From NCBI GenBank assembly GCA_047974845.1, contig JBKECQ010000021.1, positions 32,192 through 96,191 of the forward strand: a DNA stretch of 64,000 bases, given 5' to 3'. Both the position numbers and the translations under genes were made by a program. The DNA is from Aminipila sp047974845 (GTDB lineage: Bacteria > Bacillota > Clostridia > Peptostreptococcales > Anaerovoracaceae). Under the pieces are notes generated by a model that was given only the letters and a program-made list of their open reading frames with translations, had not been told where the DNA came from and did not search any database. This document shows, one piece after another, positions 16,892 through 25,859 of this stretch; the first letter of the stretch is position 1; every line of letters starts with the position of its first letter.

Positions 16892-17971
16892 CTAGCAAAT
16901 TTCTAACTTTATTTCAATTGTGAAGGTATCATTATCTATAGTAGTTTTTAACTTACCATGATAGTTTTCAATTAATTTTTGTATGCTATTTAAGCCTATG
17001 CCGTAGCTATTAGAATTATTTAGAGAATTATTTAGAAAATTATTTATGATAGTATTGCTTTGAATTATACCAACAGTGTTATTATCAGTATAAAGTTTAA
17101 ATGAAACCATACAGCTTGGGTTGGCATACTTTAGAATATTTGAGTAAATGTTATCAAATATTCGTTGAATATCTTGAGGATTAAAGTAAGAATTAAAGTC
17201 ATGCAAGTTTTCAGTATCTATAACCATAGCAAAACCTTCATCTTCTAAATATCCTTCTATTTCGCTTAGAAATTGTTCAAACATAAGCTTACCGTTAGTT
17301 TGTGTTTTAGTGTAAGTGATATTAGGGTTTAACATAACATCGGTAAGATCTTTGATCTGATTTGCTTTTAACTGTATAATGGACATATATTCTAATAGCT
17401 TTGTATCGCTTGCATCTATGGAGTCTTTAATAAAGTCAGAATAAGAAATTATAGAAGTAAGTGGAGTCCTAATGTCGTGTGAAATATTACGAATTAGATC
17501 TTCCTTTTCCCTTTTTAGAATGTTCTCTGTCTCAATATGATTTTTTAATGAACAGGAAAAAAGATTGATTGCTTCAGCTAATTCTGAAAGCTCGTCATTT
17601 TCATATACGTCAATTTTAAAGTCTAAATCTCCGCTTTTTAAAATTTGTACCCCCTTACTGATGGAAATTATATAAGCGACTTTTTGTCCTACAAAGAACA
17701 TAAATAGGCAGATAAAAATTATTGTCGCAGCCAGTATGCAAGATAAGGTAATAAATGAATCAAAATTTGGGTCTAAGAGGATAGTTGTGTTTTGATTATA
17801 CTCTAATGCATATTTTTGTATAACTGATGAAGAAGTATAATACAAAAAGCAAAAACTAAAAACTGAAACAATAAAAGAAAGTAAAATAAATCCAAATAAT
17901 TTCCAAGCAAGCTTTTGACGTTTATTGTTTTGTTCTTTGAATTCTTTTGAAAAGACCTTTCTAGTCGACAT
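16892..17971 (-). CDS. Sensor histidine kinase
   Basis: A 359-residue membrane kinase. Two transmembrane segments (~residues 23-45 and 74-95) flank a short ~25-residue extracytoplasmic loop, which suggests sensing within or at the membrane. A HAMP-like linker (~100-150) precedes the HisKA dimerisation helix with phospho-acceptor His165 in RNISHDIRTPLTS. The ATPase domain has the N box DNIYSNILKYAN and a G2 box YGIGLNSIQKLIENYHG, but the classical G1 DxGxG box is replaced by IIQSNTIINN, as in some clostridial kinases. It overlaps the response-regulator gene by 11 bp, so the two are translationally coupled. Confidence 0.9.
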   Translation of the reverse strand: MSTRKVFSKEFKEQNNKRQKLAWKLFGFILLSFIVSVFSFCFLYYTSSSVIQKYALEYNQNTTILLDPNFDSFITLSCILAATIIFICLFMFFVGQKVAYIISISKGVQILKSGDLDFKIDVYENDELSELAEAINLFSCSLKNHIETENILKREKEDLIRNISHDIRTPLTSIISYSDFIKDSIDASDTKLLEYMSIIQLKANQIKDLTDVMLNPNITYTKTQTNGKLMFEQFLSEIEGYLEDEGFAMVIDTENLHDFNSYFNPQDIQRIFDNIYSNILKYANPSCMVSFKLYTDNNTVGIIQSNTIINNFLNNSLNNSNSYGIGLNSIQKLIENYHGKLKTTIDNDTFTIEIKLEIC

Positions 17972-18668
17972 AGTATCCCTTTCCCCATGCAGTTTTTAAA
18001 TATTTAGGCTCTCTAGGATCAGATTCAATCTTTTTTCTTAGATTTTTAATGTGAACCATTACTGCACTATCACTGACAACTTCATCCTGCCATATACTGC
18101 AATAAATATTTTCCATTGAAAATATTTTTTTTCTATTGCTACAAAGCAATTCTAAAATTTTGTATTCTGTATGGGTTAGATTTATTATGTTTTCGTTTAG
18201 GGTTACAGTTTCAGTATTTTTATCAATAATAAGTGAACCTAGAGAAATTGTAGAACTAGAAGAAATTTGTTCGGATGCCAATTTCTTAGTAAGCTCTGGC
18301 TGATATTGCTGATAACGACGTAATAAGGCTTTTACCTTAAGAAGAAGTTCAGAGTTAGAAAAAGGCTTTGTAATATAATCATCAGCACCGGAGTAATATC
18401 CCATGGTTTTATCTGAGTCTTGTGAAAAAGCAGTTAAGAAAATCATAGGAGCAAGAAAGCTTTTTCTGATTTCTACACCAACTGCAAAGCCAGATTTATA
18501 AGGCATATTTACATCTAAAATAAATAGGTCAATAGTATTATCTGCTAAACTGAGCGCTTCTTCACCATTGGTAGCCATTACTACTTCATAGCCTGCGCCT
18601 GTCAGGAGAATCCCGAGAATTTCAAGGATTTCCTTTTCATCGTCAGCAACTAAAATTTTGGTTTTCAT
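17961..18668 (-). CDS. OmpR/PhoB-family response regulator
   Basis: A 235-residue regulator. The receiver domain (~1-118) has acidic residues DD at 9-10, phospho-acceptor Asp52 in FILDVNMP and the conserved Lys in ITKPFSN. The C-terminal winged helix (~140-234) carries the TEYKILELL and VMVHIKNLRKKI segments of the Trans_reg_C family. ATG at 18668 starts the receiver directly and has AGAGGAA upstream; the frame extends 12 codons further but without support. First gene of the kinase operon; the two small membrane proteins downstream may be targets or co-transcribed partners. Confidence 0.93.
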   Translation of the reverse strand: MKTKILVADDEKEILEILGILLTGAGYEVVMATNGEEALSLADNTIDLFILDVNMPYKSGFAVGVEIRKSFLAPMIFLTAFSQDSDKTMGYYSGADDYITKPFSNSELLLKVKALLRRYQQYQPELTKKLASEQISSSSTISLGSLIIDKNTETVTLNENIINLTHTEYKILELLCSNRKKIFSMENIYCSIWQDEVVSDSAVMVHIKNLRKKIESDPREPKYLKTAWGKGYYVD

Positions 18669-19134
18669 ATTTATGTTCCTCTTTATCTGAATAAATTGAT
18701 CCATATTTTTATCTGGTTCATATATACTTAATGTATACCATTAGTATTAATATAAGATTACCACAAAAAAAGGGCTATGTCGAGATAAATGCTTGGACAA
18801 GAGGTGCTTTAATGGTAATTTACAATAACAATAAAAAAGAGCTATCTAAAACAAATTTTGACCATATCATCAATAATTATAATAAAAATCTAACCATGGT
18901 ATGGCTCTGCTTTAAATTGCTCTTTATTAAATATTTTTAAATTTTTTATACTAATATACTAATCAACTAATATCCTAATCATCTAATTAACTAATCATTA
19001 ACTGTCGCACTTCATTTTACAATCTGTCCTAAATATTAATAGGAACTCATACTAAATATTAAAAAACTTTTAAGTTATATAATTAAAAACTTGTATATTA
19101 ATCTTGTTTATTAATTTAGTAGTCTGTAATGTTG
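18669..19134. other. 466-bp intergenic region between divergent regulator and ABC-F ends
   Basis: No convincing gene is seen. A 69-codon open frame at 18731-18940 (plus) has atypical composition and no ribosome-binding site. The right part holds the 8-bp tandem repeat listed separately. The left ~60 bp should contain the response-regulator promoter on the minus strand. Confidence 0.5.
18949..18996. repeat. Six-copy 8-bp tandem repeat (NNCTAATN)
   Basis: Six consecutive 8-bp units share the core CTAAT (TACTAATA, TACTAATC, AACTAATA, TCCTAATC, ATCTAATT, AACTAATC). The strict 8-bp phasing with variable flanking bases distinguishes it from simple AT-rich sequence. Confidence 0.8.
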
Positions 19135-20688
19135 CTATACAATTTTTAAAGTCCAATCTTCAACGTTCCAAATGTCTGTAACCCAGTCCTCATAAAAGCT
19201 TGGTTCGTGGCATACTAGCAAGATAGAGCCCTTATATTCAATAAGTGCTTTTTTTAATTCATCTTTTGCTTCCACATCAAGGTGATTTGTAGGTTCGTCC
19301 AGTATCAGCCAATTAGCCTCTTTTTGCATTAATTCGCATAACCTAACCTTAGCATTCTCACCACCGCTTAAAACACGCATTTGGCTGGTTATATGTTCAT
19401 TAGTAAGACCACATTTTGCTAAAGCGGCACGTACCTCGCCATTGGTATAGGAAGGGAATCTACCCCAAATATAATCAAGGGCTGTAATTTCACTATCTCG
19501 GCCGGCTTCTTGCTCGAAGTAGCCCGGAGAAAGATAATCTCCCAATTCAACTTTCCCCCCTAAGGATGTAATTCTGCCTAGTATAGTTTTAAGTAATGTT
19601 GTTTTTCCAAGACCGTTTGTTCCCGTAATAGCTAGCTTTGTACCTCTTTCAATCTCAAAATTTAAAGGTTTAGTTAATGGTTCATTATAACCGATTATTA
19701 AATCTTTAGCTTGAACTAAATATCTGCTAGGGGTTCTGGCTTCTTTAAATTGGAATGATGGCTTTGGCTTCTCTTTAGGTTTTTCTAAAATTTCCATCTT
19801 ATCCAGCATTTTTTGTCTACTGTTAGCCATACCTCGTGTAGCAACTCTGGCTTTATTTCTGGCGATAAAGTCTTCCATTTTTTCAATTTCTGCTTGTTGG
19901 CGCTCATATGCACGTTCCTGCTGTTTTGTTTTGATTTCATGCATATGAAGGAAATTGTTGTAATCGCCGGTATATCTTGAAAGTTCACCATTATTAACGT
20001 GATAAATAACATTTACTACTGAATTTAAAAATTCAATATCATGAGATATAAGAATAAATGCGTTTTCGTATTCTTGTAAATACCTTTTTAACCATTCGAT
20101 ATGCTCAAAGTCAAGGTAGTTTGTAGGCTCGTCCAAAAGTAAGATGGAAGGGTCTTGTAATAAAAGCTTTGTAAGAAGTACCTTTGTTCTTTGACCTCCT
20201 GAGAGTTCTGAAACATCTTTATCAAGTCCTATAGAAGTTAATCCTAAACCGGATGCAACTTCACTAATCTTTGCATCAATAGTATAAAAACCACTATGAT
20301 CTAAAATCTGCTGTATTTCACCGGCTTCTTCCATTAGAGCCTCTACGTCCGCACCTTCTACAGCCATTTCATCGTACATGGTAAGCATCTTTTTCTCTAG
20401 TTCAAACATATGGTGAAAGGCTTCTCTAAGAGCATCCTTAATGGTAGTACCTGACTTTAATGAAGAATGCTGATCCAAATATCCAACCGTAACATTTTTT
20501 GACCATTCTATTTTACCCTCATCAGGTTGAATATTACCTATAATAATATTTAAAAAAGTTGATTTCCCTTCACCGTTAGCTCCGATAAGCCCAACGTGTT
20601 CACCTTTTAATAAACGGAATGAGGCATCTTCTAAAATAGTTCGTCCTCCAAATCCATGAGATACATTTTCTACTGTTAATAAACTCAT
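19135..20688 (-). CDS. ABC-F family ATPase (YfmM-like)
   Basis: A 517-residue soluble protein with two ATP-binding cassettes and no membrane domain, i.e. an ABC-F translation factor or ribosome-protection protein. First Walker A GANGEGKST (~residue 36), signature LSGGQRTKV and Walker B ILLLDEPTNYLD. An inter-domain linker rich in charged residues (~245-320) is followed by the second Walker A GTNGLGKTT, LSGGENAKV and LILDEPTNHLD. The start MSLLTVENVSHGFGGRTI and total length fit the Bacillus YfmM group. ATG at 20688 is chosen because it starts the first cassette and follows GGAG; the longer frame to 20727 is not needed. A resistance role is possible but unsupported. Confidence 0.9.
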   Translation of the reverse strand: MSLLTVENVSHGFGGRTILEDASFRLLKGEHVGLIGANGEGKSTFLNIIIGNIQPDEGKIEWSKNVTVGYLDQHSSLKSGTTIKDALREAFHHMFELEKKMLTMYDEMAVEGADVEALMEEAGEIQQILDHSGFYTIDAKISEVASGLGLTSIGLDKDVSELSGGQRTKVLLTKLLLQDPSILLLDEPTNYLDFEHIEWLKRYLQEYENAFILISHDIEFLNSVVNVIYHVNNGELSRYTGDYNNFLHMHEIKTKQQERAYERQQAEIEKMEDFIARNKARVATRGMANSRQKMLDKMEILEKPKEKPKPSFQFKEARTPSRYLVQAKDLIIGYNEPLTKPLNFEIERGTKLAITGTNGLGKTTLLKTILGRITSLGGKVELGDYLSPGYFEQEAGRDSEITALDYIWGRFPSYTNGEVRAALAKCGLTNEHITSQMRVLSGGENAKVRLCELMQKEANWLILDEPTNHLDVEAKDELKKALIEYKGSILLVCHEPSFYEDWVTDIWNVEDWTLKIV

Positions 20689-20958
20689 AATCGACTCCAA
20701 TCTGTTTGTAGGTAGTTTATAACCCATCCTATAAAATTAAAGAATCTTTATATGATGGATTTAATGAGGAGAGCTTATATCCCCTCCGAATTATATTAAA
20801 GTTAAAACTATATGTTTAACTTTTGTCTAAGATAACAAGGTATAGCAAACCCATACTATTTTATTTGTTCAAATGATAAAAGTCAATGGAATTACAGTCT
20901 TTTTATAAGAATGATAAAACAGAAAAAGAGAGATTACTAGCTAAATGTAAAAAAATGG

Positions 20959-20986
20959 TTGACAATACTAAAATATGTAATATAAT
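20959..20986 (+). promoter_or_regulatory. Perfect-consensus sigma-A promoter of the Tad-like locus
   Basis: Exact TTGACA (20959-20964) and exact TATAAT (20981-20986) have a 16-bp spacer, placing the transcription start near 20993, about 35 bp before the first start codon. It lies in the 338-bp gap 20689-21026, which otherwise shows nothing. Its position argues against a start for the first gene at 20886. Confidence 0.8.
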
Positions 20987-21026
20987 TAAAATGAAAAATG
21001 TAAATAAATGTAAAAGAGGGCTTGTC

Positions 21027-21683
21027 ATGAAACACAAATATTTAATGACTATAAGTGGAATTATTTTAATTATTTTATCTATATCACTTTTAATATGGTG
21101 GGAAAATATTGGGCGAGAAAAACTTACCATGAAGAGTGTTTTGATTGCAAAAGAAGATATATATTATGGACAAGTAATAAGCAGACAAAAATTTACTGAG
21201 GTGCGAAGCAATGAAGAATCCATAGTAAAGGGTGCTATTACAAATAACTCTTTTTCTAAAATTGAGGGATATATAGCAAAGCAATATATACCATTAGGTG
21301 CTCAGGTGGTAGAAAAAATGTTTGTTAAGAGAGAAAAATTATTAACCCCTGAAGCTTCAATCTTTTCAATAAAGAAAGAGTGGATTGGTGGCAGAAGCAG
21401 TTCTTTGAGGAAAGGGGATGAAGTTGAAATATATAATGAACAGGGAACTTTATATTTAGGAACATTCAAAGTGGCATACGTAAAAGATTCGGCAGAACAA
21501 GAGGTGGTAGGAACAGAAGCTAATATTAGCGAAGAAATTATACAGAGAGACTTTAGCAGTTCTGTCATTGAAAAAATTGAAATATTTGCATCGTTAGAGG
21601 ATTATCGTAGATTATGGGATATGGCAGAAACGCAGCAAATAAAATTTTTATTTGTTCAGAAAGGGGATAAGATTAATGGCTAA
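21027..21683 (+). CDS. SAF-domain membrane protein (CpaB/RcpC-like)
   Basis: A 218-residue protein with one N-terminal membrane helix (~residues 5-24). A SAF domain (~36-100) follows, in which SVLIAKEDIYYGQVISRQKF and YIPLGAQVVEKM are the typical first and last strands, and then a ~100-residue exported domain. SAF proteins of the CpaB/RcpC type belong to Tad/Flp pilus systems, where they stabilise the assembly at the envelope. ATG at 21027 follows AGAGGG and fits the promoter at 20959-20986; the longer frame from 20886 starts upstream of that promoter. First gene of the Tad-like operon, overlapping the next by 8 bp. Confidence 0.75.
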   Translation: MKHKYLMTISGIILIILSISLLIWWENIGREKLTMKSVLIAKEDIYYGQVISRQKFTEVRSNEESIVKGAITNNSFSKIEGYIAKQYIPLGAQVVEKMFVKREKLLTPEASIFSIKKEWIGGRSSSLRKGDEVEIYNEQGTLYLGTFKVAYVKDSAEQEVVGTEANISEEIIQRDFSSSVIEKIEIFASLEDYRRLWDMAETQQIKFLFVQKGDKING

Positions 21684-22455
21684 TATTTTTTCTTTTCACG
21701 GTACTGATTCTAAAGTGGGTGTAACAATGATTTCACAATCAGTAGCGGAAATCATTGCAATTCTAAATCCAGACATAAATGTTTTATTTGCCATAATGAA
21801 CGGAAAAACAAACGACCAATATATGACCGGAAACAATGTGAATATTGATGAATATAAACTTCAGATGGATAGCCGAATAATAATCAGCAAGGACTTTAAG
21901 AGGGACTGTAAATATAAGGATAATTTATACATTTTAGGGGGAGCAGTCAATGAGCAGGATGAAAGATACTATTACCCGGAATCAGCAAAGTATTTACTGG
22001 AATCTGTACAAAGTGATTTTAACGTTATCATAACAGATACAGGAAATTACCTTGATAATGGTCTTGCATTGGGAGCCTTAACAAACAGTATCAAGAAGTA
22101 TTTGGTATTAACTCAGTATGAATCTAGCATAGAAAGATTTGAACACATGAAAAAATGGTATGAAAAGTCATCCTTAGAATTTGATAAATATGTATTAAAT
22201 AGGTTTAGAGAAGATGATCAGTATACCATTAGATATTTATCAGAGCGGCTTTCAATACCCTATGATGACTTTTTTAAAATTAATGAGACTATCGGTGAAA
22301 GACAAGCGGAGAGTTTAAAAAAGACTTTTGTTGAACTGAATAACGGATTGTACTCAGATCAAATATTGGACATTGCAAACGACATTTTAAACTCTATGGG
22401 TTACTGTGCCATTAAGAAACAAAGGAAAGGGAAAAAATGGAGAGGTTTTATTTAG
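21676..22455 (+). CDS. TadZ/CpaE-like protein with degenerate P-loop
   Basis: A 259-residue cytosolic protein of the MinD/ParA-like superfamily by its pattern. An N-terminal strand then loop FHGTDSKVGVTMISQSVAE takes the place of the KGGxGKT deviant Walker A, and DFNVIITDTGNYLDNGLALG near residue 115 resembles the Walker B strand and switch. The P-loop lacks the GK(T/S) pair, so ATP hydrolysis is doubtful. Its place between the CpaB-like and CpaF-like genes supports a TadZ/CpaE role (polar positioning of the machine). The start at 21676 follows AAGGGGATAAG; the frame overlaps both neighbours, which suggests translational coupling. Confidence 0.65.
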   Translation: MANIFSFHGTDSKVGVTMISQSVAEIIAILNPDINVLFAIMNGKTNDQYMTGNNVNIDEYKLQMDSRIIISKDFKRDCKYKDNLYILGGAVNEQDERYYYPESAKYLLESVQSDFNVIITDTGNYLDNGLALGALTNSIKKYLVLTQYESSIERFEHMKKWYEKSSLEFDKYVLNRFREDDQYTIRYLSERLSIPYDDFFKINETIGERQAESLKKTFVELNNGLYSDQILDIANDILNSMGYCAIKKQRKGKKWRGFI

Positions 22456-23831
22456 ATTCCTATTTAGAGAGTGGGGCAAATAAAAGTAGCAAAAGTTCAT
22501 ACAGCTTCAATACACTTTGTATCTTAATAAATTTAGAATTTCAAAAGGAGTGGGAAGAAGAAACAAGAGATATAAAAAGGATGCTATCCATACAAAAAAA
22601 TGCAATTATCGGATTTGAAAAGGAGGTATGCTTTTTTAAAAATAAAATAAAACAATTTGTTAAGAGACGAAATGCAGAACTCACTGATTTTCCTAATTGG
22701 TATAAAAACTTGGAAGAAGCCATTTATCATGAAAACTGGGGGTTAGCAGGCATATCAGAATGGTTTTCTAATGAGTACTTACAAAGCAGTTCCTGTAAGG
22801 TTATTGGAGATAGAATTTATTTTCAAGAGCAGGGAGAGATGGTGCTTAAACCTCAGAAAATAGAACAGGATAGGCGTGAGCAGCTAATAAGAGCTTTTTT
22901 ATTGTTAACTCCGGAGGAACGGCTTGATAAGGATTTTCATGAGTTGTATACGTTAGATGGCACCAGAATTACAGTTTTTCGTGGAGAATCGGTCAAACAA
23001 GGGCAAGATGTAATTATATTTAGGAGATATATTATACCTAATTATACTTTTGAGGAACAAGCTAAAAGAGGGACTATTCCTTGGGAGAGTATTAGTTTAC
23101 TAAAATCCATGGTTCAGTTGGGTTACTCCGTTGCCACCACAGGAGCCATGAAAAGTGGAAAGACGTCTTTCCTAGCGACTTTGCAAAGCTATGAAGATAA
23201 AAGTTTGGAGGGCGTAATGTTAGAAACCGACCCGGAAATAAGTTTGCATAAGATAATGCCAACAGCTCCAATTGTGCAAATTCTGGCAAAAGAGGATAAG
23301 CTAAAAAGCATAACGAAACATTTGCTTAGAAGTGATGCGGATTATTTGATTATGGCTGAAGCAAGGGATGGACTGGCATTGGATGTTGTACTTAGGATTG
23401 CCAGCAAGGGAACAAGAAGATTAAAAATAACTTTCCATGAAAGAAATCCTATGAACTTTCCCTATGATGTTGCGTCTGAAATATTGCTAAGCACTGGAGG
23501 AAATATAGATATAATAGCAAAGCGAGCAGCTGATAGCTTTGATTACATTTTTCACTTTGTGCAACTTAAGGATAAAAGTAAGAAAAGGCTAAAGGGAATC
23601 TATGAAATGTATATAGATAAGGCTTCAGATAAAATAGTTATAACACAAATTTGTAAATATAACTATAAAACAGATAGCTGGAATTGGCTATATCATATAA
23701 GTGATGATAAGGCTTTTGCTGGATTGGAAGAGAGTGAAGAAAGTTTTAAGATTTTTTCTGAAGAATTATATAAACTGGCTTATAGATATCCAATGGAAGG
23801 AAAAGAATCAAAGGATGCAAAATGCAATTAA
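22437..23831 (+). CDS. CpaF/TadA-like secretion ATPase
   Basis: A 464-residue protein of the type II/IV secretion ATPase superfamily. Walker A is GAMKSGKTS (~residues 235-243), a Walker B-like strand is DYLIMAEARD (~300-309), and ITFHERNP with the following helix matches the conserved His-box region of TadA/CpaF, although usually written TxHAN. The N-terminal ~200 residues are divergent and rich in charged residues. It would power subunit assembly in the Tad-like machine. GGAAAGGG precedes ATG 22437, inside the end of the TadZ-like gene; its 3' end overlaps the next gene by 17 bp. Confidence 0.8.
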   Translation: MERFYLDSYLESGANKSSKSSYSFNTLCILINLEFQKEWEEETRDIKRMLSIQKNAIIGFEKEVCFFKNKIKQFVKRRNAELTDFPNWYKNLEEAIYHENWGLAGISEWFSNEYLQSSSCKVIGDRIYFQEQGEMVLKPQKIEQDRREQLIRAFLLLTPEERLDKDFHELYTLDGTRITVFRGESVKQGQDVIIFRRYIIPNYTFEEQAKRGTIPWESISLLKSMVQLGYSVATTGAMKSGKTSFLATLQSYEDKSLEGVMLETDPEISLHKIMPTAPIVQILAKEDKLKSITKHLLRSDADYLIMAEARDGLALDVVLRIASKGTRRLKITFHERNPMNFPYDVASEILLSTGGNIDIIAKRAADSFDYIFHFVQLKDKSKKRLKGIYEMYIDKASDKIVITQICKYNYKTDSWNWLYHISDDKAFAGLEESEESFKIFSEELYKLAYRYPMEGKESKDAKCN

Positions 23832-24753
23832 ATATTTGGTAGAAGGTATTATTTATATAATATTCATCTTGGGAATAAGCCTTATTTATTACCATAAGAT
23901 AAAGACAAACATAGCCAAAATAAGGGCAAGACATAGGCTGAGGGAAAGAAAAAGGAGAATGGAGCATGGTAATAAGCTTTACGACCATATAAATTATATT
24001 ACTAAAACCACATTGAATTTGCCCGCTGGCTACTTAATCAATATATCTGTTGCCATTAATATAACAGTACTTTTCATAGGAATAAGAAACTTAACTTTTG
24101 TAAGTGCCCTTATTATTTCAACCAGTATTGCGGCAACGCCATATATGATTCTTAGAGTTAGATTTGAGGGGATTCGTCGGAAGGGTAGTTTTGAGGGAGA
24201 ATATCTGATTAGCAATTTTTTAAATCAATATAGGATATCCAATTTTAATGTTTACGAAGCTTTAGAAATGCTCCTTGAGGAAAGCAAAAATACGAAAGTA
24301 ACAAATTCTCTAATACTAAAAATGTTACTTGAGCTAAGAGGCACAGGAAACATAAATGAAATAAAAAAAGCTACAGAGAAGTTTTCTTCTGTAATAAATA
24401 CAAACTGGAGTAGAATGTTTGCTTATAATATACAATTGGCGGCCTCTAAGGGTATAAATATCTCATTGGCAGTAGAGGATATATTAATTCAATTGAGAGA
24501 AGCTAGGGTAATTTATGAAGAACGAAAACGGCTAAACTCTGAATCAATGAGAATAGTCGTATATATGATACCGATTTTATACTTATTTACGATTATAATG
24601 TCTGTCAAATATATAGGTACAAGTGTATTACACTATCTGCAAAATCAGTTTTTGACAAAAGAAGGTTTTATGCTTTTAATGATTAGTTTTATTATGTTCA
24701 TGATGAATATAGCTATCATAGAAATAGTGGGCAGAAAAAAATTTGATTACTAA
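23815..24753 (+). CDS. TadB-like type II secretion F-domain membrane protein
   Basis: A 312-residue protein. Hydrophobic segments occur at ~8-27, two around 75-120, and two at the C-terminus (~235-255 and 278-300), with a cytosolic helical T2SF domain (~150-230) between them. This topology and the place right after the CpaF-like ATPase fit the TadB inner-membrane platform protein. ATG at 23815 follows AAAGG and overlaps the ATPase stop; a longer frame from 23701 would overlap it by 130 bp and is rejected. Sequence identity to known TadB is low by eye, so the assignment rests mainly on topology and context. Confidence 0.65.
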   Translation: MQNAIKYLVEGIIYIIFILGISLIYYHKIKTNIAKIRARHRLRERKRRMEHGNKLYDHINYITKTTLNLPAGYLINISVAINITVLFIGIRNLTFVSALIISTSIAATPYMILRVRFEGIRRKGSFEGEYLISNFLNQYRISNFNVYEALEMLLEESKNTKVTNSLILKMLLELRGTGNINEIKKATEKFSSVINTNWSRMFAYNIQLAASKGINISLAVEDILIQLREARVIYEERKRLNSESMRIVVYMIPILYLFTIIMSVKYIGTSVLHYLQNQFLTKEGFMLLMISFIMFMMNIAIIEIVGRKKFDY

Positions 24754-24834
24754 AATTTTAAGATAAAGCAGAAAAGGATTTCAAGACTAAAATTTTAAGG
24801 TAAAGTAGAAAAGGATTTACTACTAAAATTTTAA
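24750..24834 (+). repeat. 36-37 bp tandem repeat between the two T2SF-like genes
   Basis: CTAAAATTTTAAG(A/G)TAAAG(C/T)AGAAAAGGATTT occurs at 24750 and 24787, with a third truncated copy (CTAAAATTTTAA) at 24823. The first copy includes the stop codon of the TadB-like gene, so the spacer appears to have grown by duplication of the gene end. Confidence 0.8.
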
Positions 24835-24841
24835 AATTAAT

Positions 24842-25546
24842 TTGTTAAATATGATGTTAAATATAAGGAATGAATGGATTGAAATGATAAACATAATGAT
24901 AAACACAATGTATATTTTAGTCGTATTGACTATAGCGTTTGCCATAAGAATAATTCTATACAGCCATAAAGGCAGATTCAGACATTACAAGGTTAGTTTT
25001 AGTCTAAACACAATCTTAAGTGAACCATTTTTTAATATATTCTTTTGTAAGATAAAATATTGGAAAAAGGTAAAGCTAAGTATAGAAGCGGATAGGGAAA
25101 TTTATGAAGCCATTTCATTTATGAGAAATATCATATCTCTTAACAGAGATAAGCAGGTTAGCTCTGATTACATTATAGAAAACCTATCACAAAAGGAAGG
25201 AGTATTACAGGAGATATACATCAAAATGCTGAGTTTGTTAAGAATAAATAAAAAGAAGGATGCAGAGATGATTTTAATAGAAAAGCTTGAAACACCTATA
25301 GGTAAGGAGTTTGGCGGTCTTTTAATTAAATGGGATGATATTATGCCCGCAGAGTTATCAGAGATTCTGTTATCCCATCAAAAAAGCATTAAAGAAATGA
25401 ACTTAACGAAACAAAGAAGAAGAGATGAAACCATAAGCGATATATTATATTTTCCGGTTATTATTAATGTAGTTTTAATATTTATTAATTTTATTTATGT
25501 TGGGTACTTTATCGACCAGAAAGAACTACTGCAAGTTATGTTTTAG
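24842..25546 (+). CDS. Second T2SF/TadC-like membrane protein
   Basis: A 234-residue protein with an N-terminal membrane helix (~17-38), a long cytosolic region (~40-200) and a C-terminal hydrophobic segment (~207-230). Only the position after the TadB-like gene and the topology suggest a TadC-like platform subunit; it is shorter than usual and lacks a second C-terminal helix pair. Several ATGs are possible (24842, 24851, 24854, 24884). AAGGA before 24884 would give a 220-residue form beginning MINIMINTMYI, which I regard as equally likely. Function inferred. Confidence 0.55.
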   Translation: MLNMMLNIRNEWIEMINIMINTMYILVVLTIAFAIRIILYSHKGRFRHYKVSFSLNTILSEPFFNIFFCKIKYWKKVKLSIEADREIYEAISFMRNIISLNRDKQVSSDYIIENLSQKEGVLQEIYIKMLSLLRINKKKDAEMILIEKLETPIGKEFGGLLIKWDDIMPAELSEILLSHQKSIKEMNLTKQRRRDETISDILYFPVIINVVLIFINFIYVGYFIDQKELLQVMF

Positions 25547-25603
25547 AATTATTAAAATAGGCTATACATGAATCTGTAAAGAATAGGGAGGAAGAGGTTT
25601 GAT

Positions 25604-25765
25604 ATGAAGCAAATTATTGTTTTAGCGGCATTTATCGCTTTAGGAATTTTTATATCAGGGATAGTATTGGGGTTTAAAAATGATGTGGATTCCCTAGGAA
25701 ATAAAACCAGCAAAGCCATTACAGAAATTTCAAATAGCATGACTGTTAGTGCAATGGATAATTAA
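25604..25765 (+). CDS. Small pilin-like protein 1 (MKQ-IVL leader)
   Basis: A 53-residue protein with a strong GGGAGGAAGAGG upstream. It begins MKQIIVLAAFIALGIFISG, an N-terminal hydrophobic helix, followed by a ~30-residue hydrophilic tail ending in SAMDN. It has no long Gly-x-Glu-type prepilin leader; the helix starts almost at the N-terminus. The leader is shared at DNA and protein level with the next two genes (25860 and 26026). I suggest minor-pilin or Flp-like subunits because of the position in the locus, but no family is recognised. Confidence 0.55.
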   Translation: MKQIIVLAAFIALGIFISGIVLGFKNDVDSLGNKTSKAITEISNSMTVSAMDN

Positions 25766-25859
25766 AATTAAATGTTTTATAAAGTAAATGATTATGGAGC
25801 ATATAGAAAAAATCCATGTAGGAAATGAAATGAGTTTAAGAAATGAAACAGGTGTAGGA

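Noticed and set aside
18731..18940. 69-codon plus-strand open frame
   Set aside because: No ribosome-binding site, Asn/Lys-rich low-complexity translation and no recognisable motif; it overlaps the regulator promoter region.
20886..21026. Extended start for the SAF-domain gene
   Set aside because: The perfect promoter at 20959-20986 lies inside it and a good ribosome-binding site precedes 21027.
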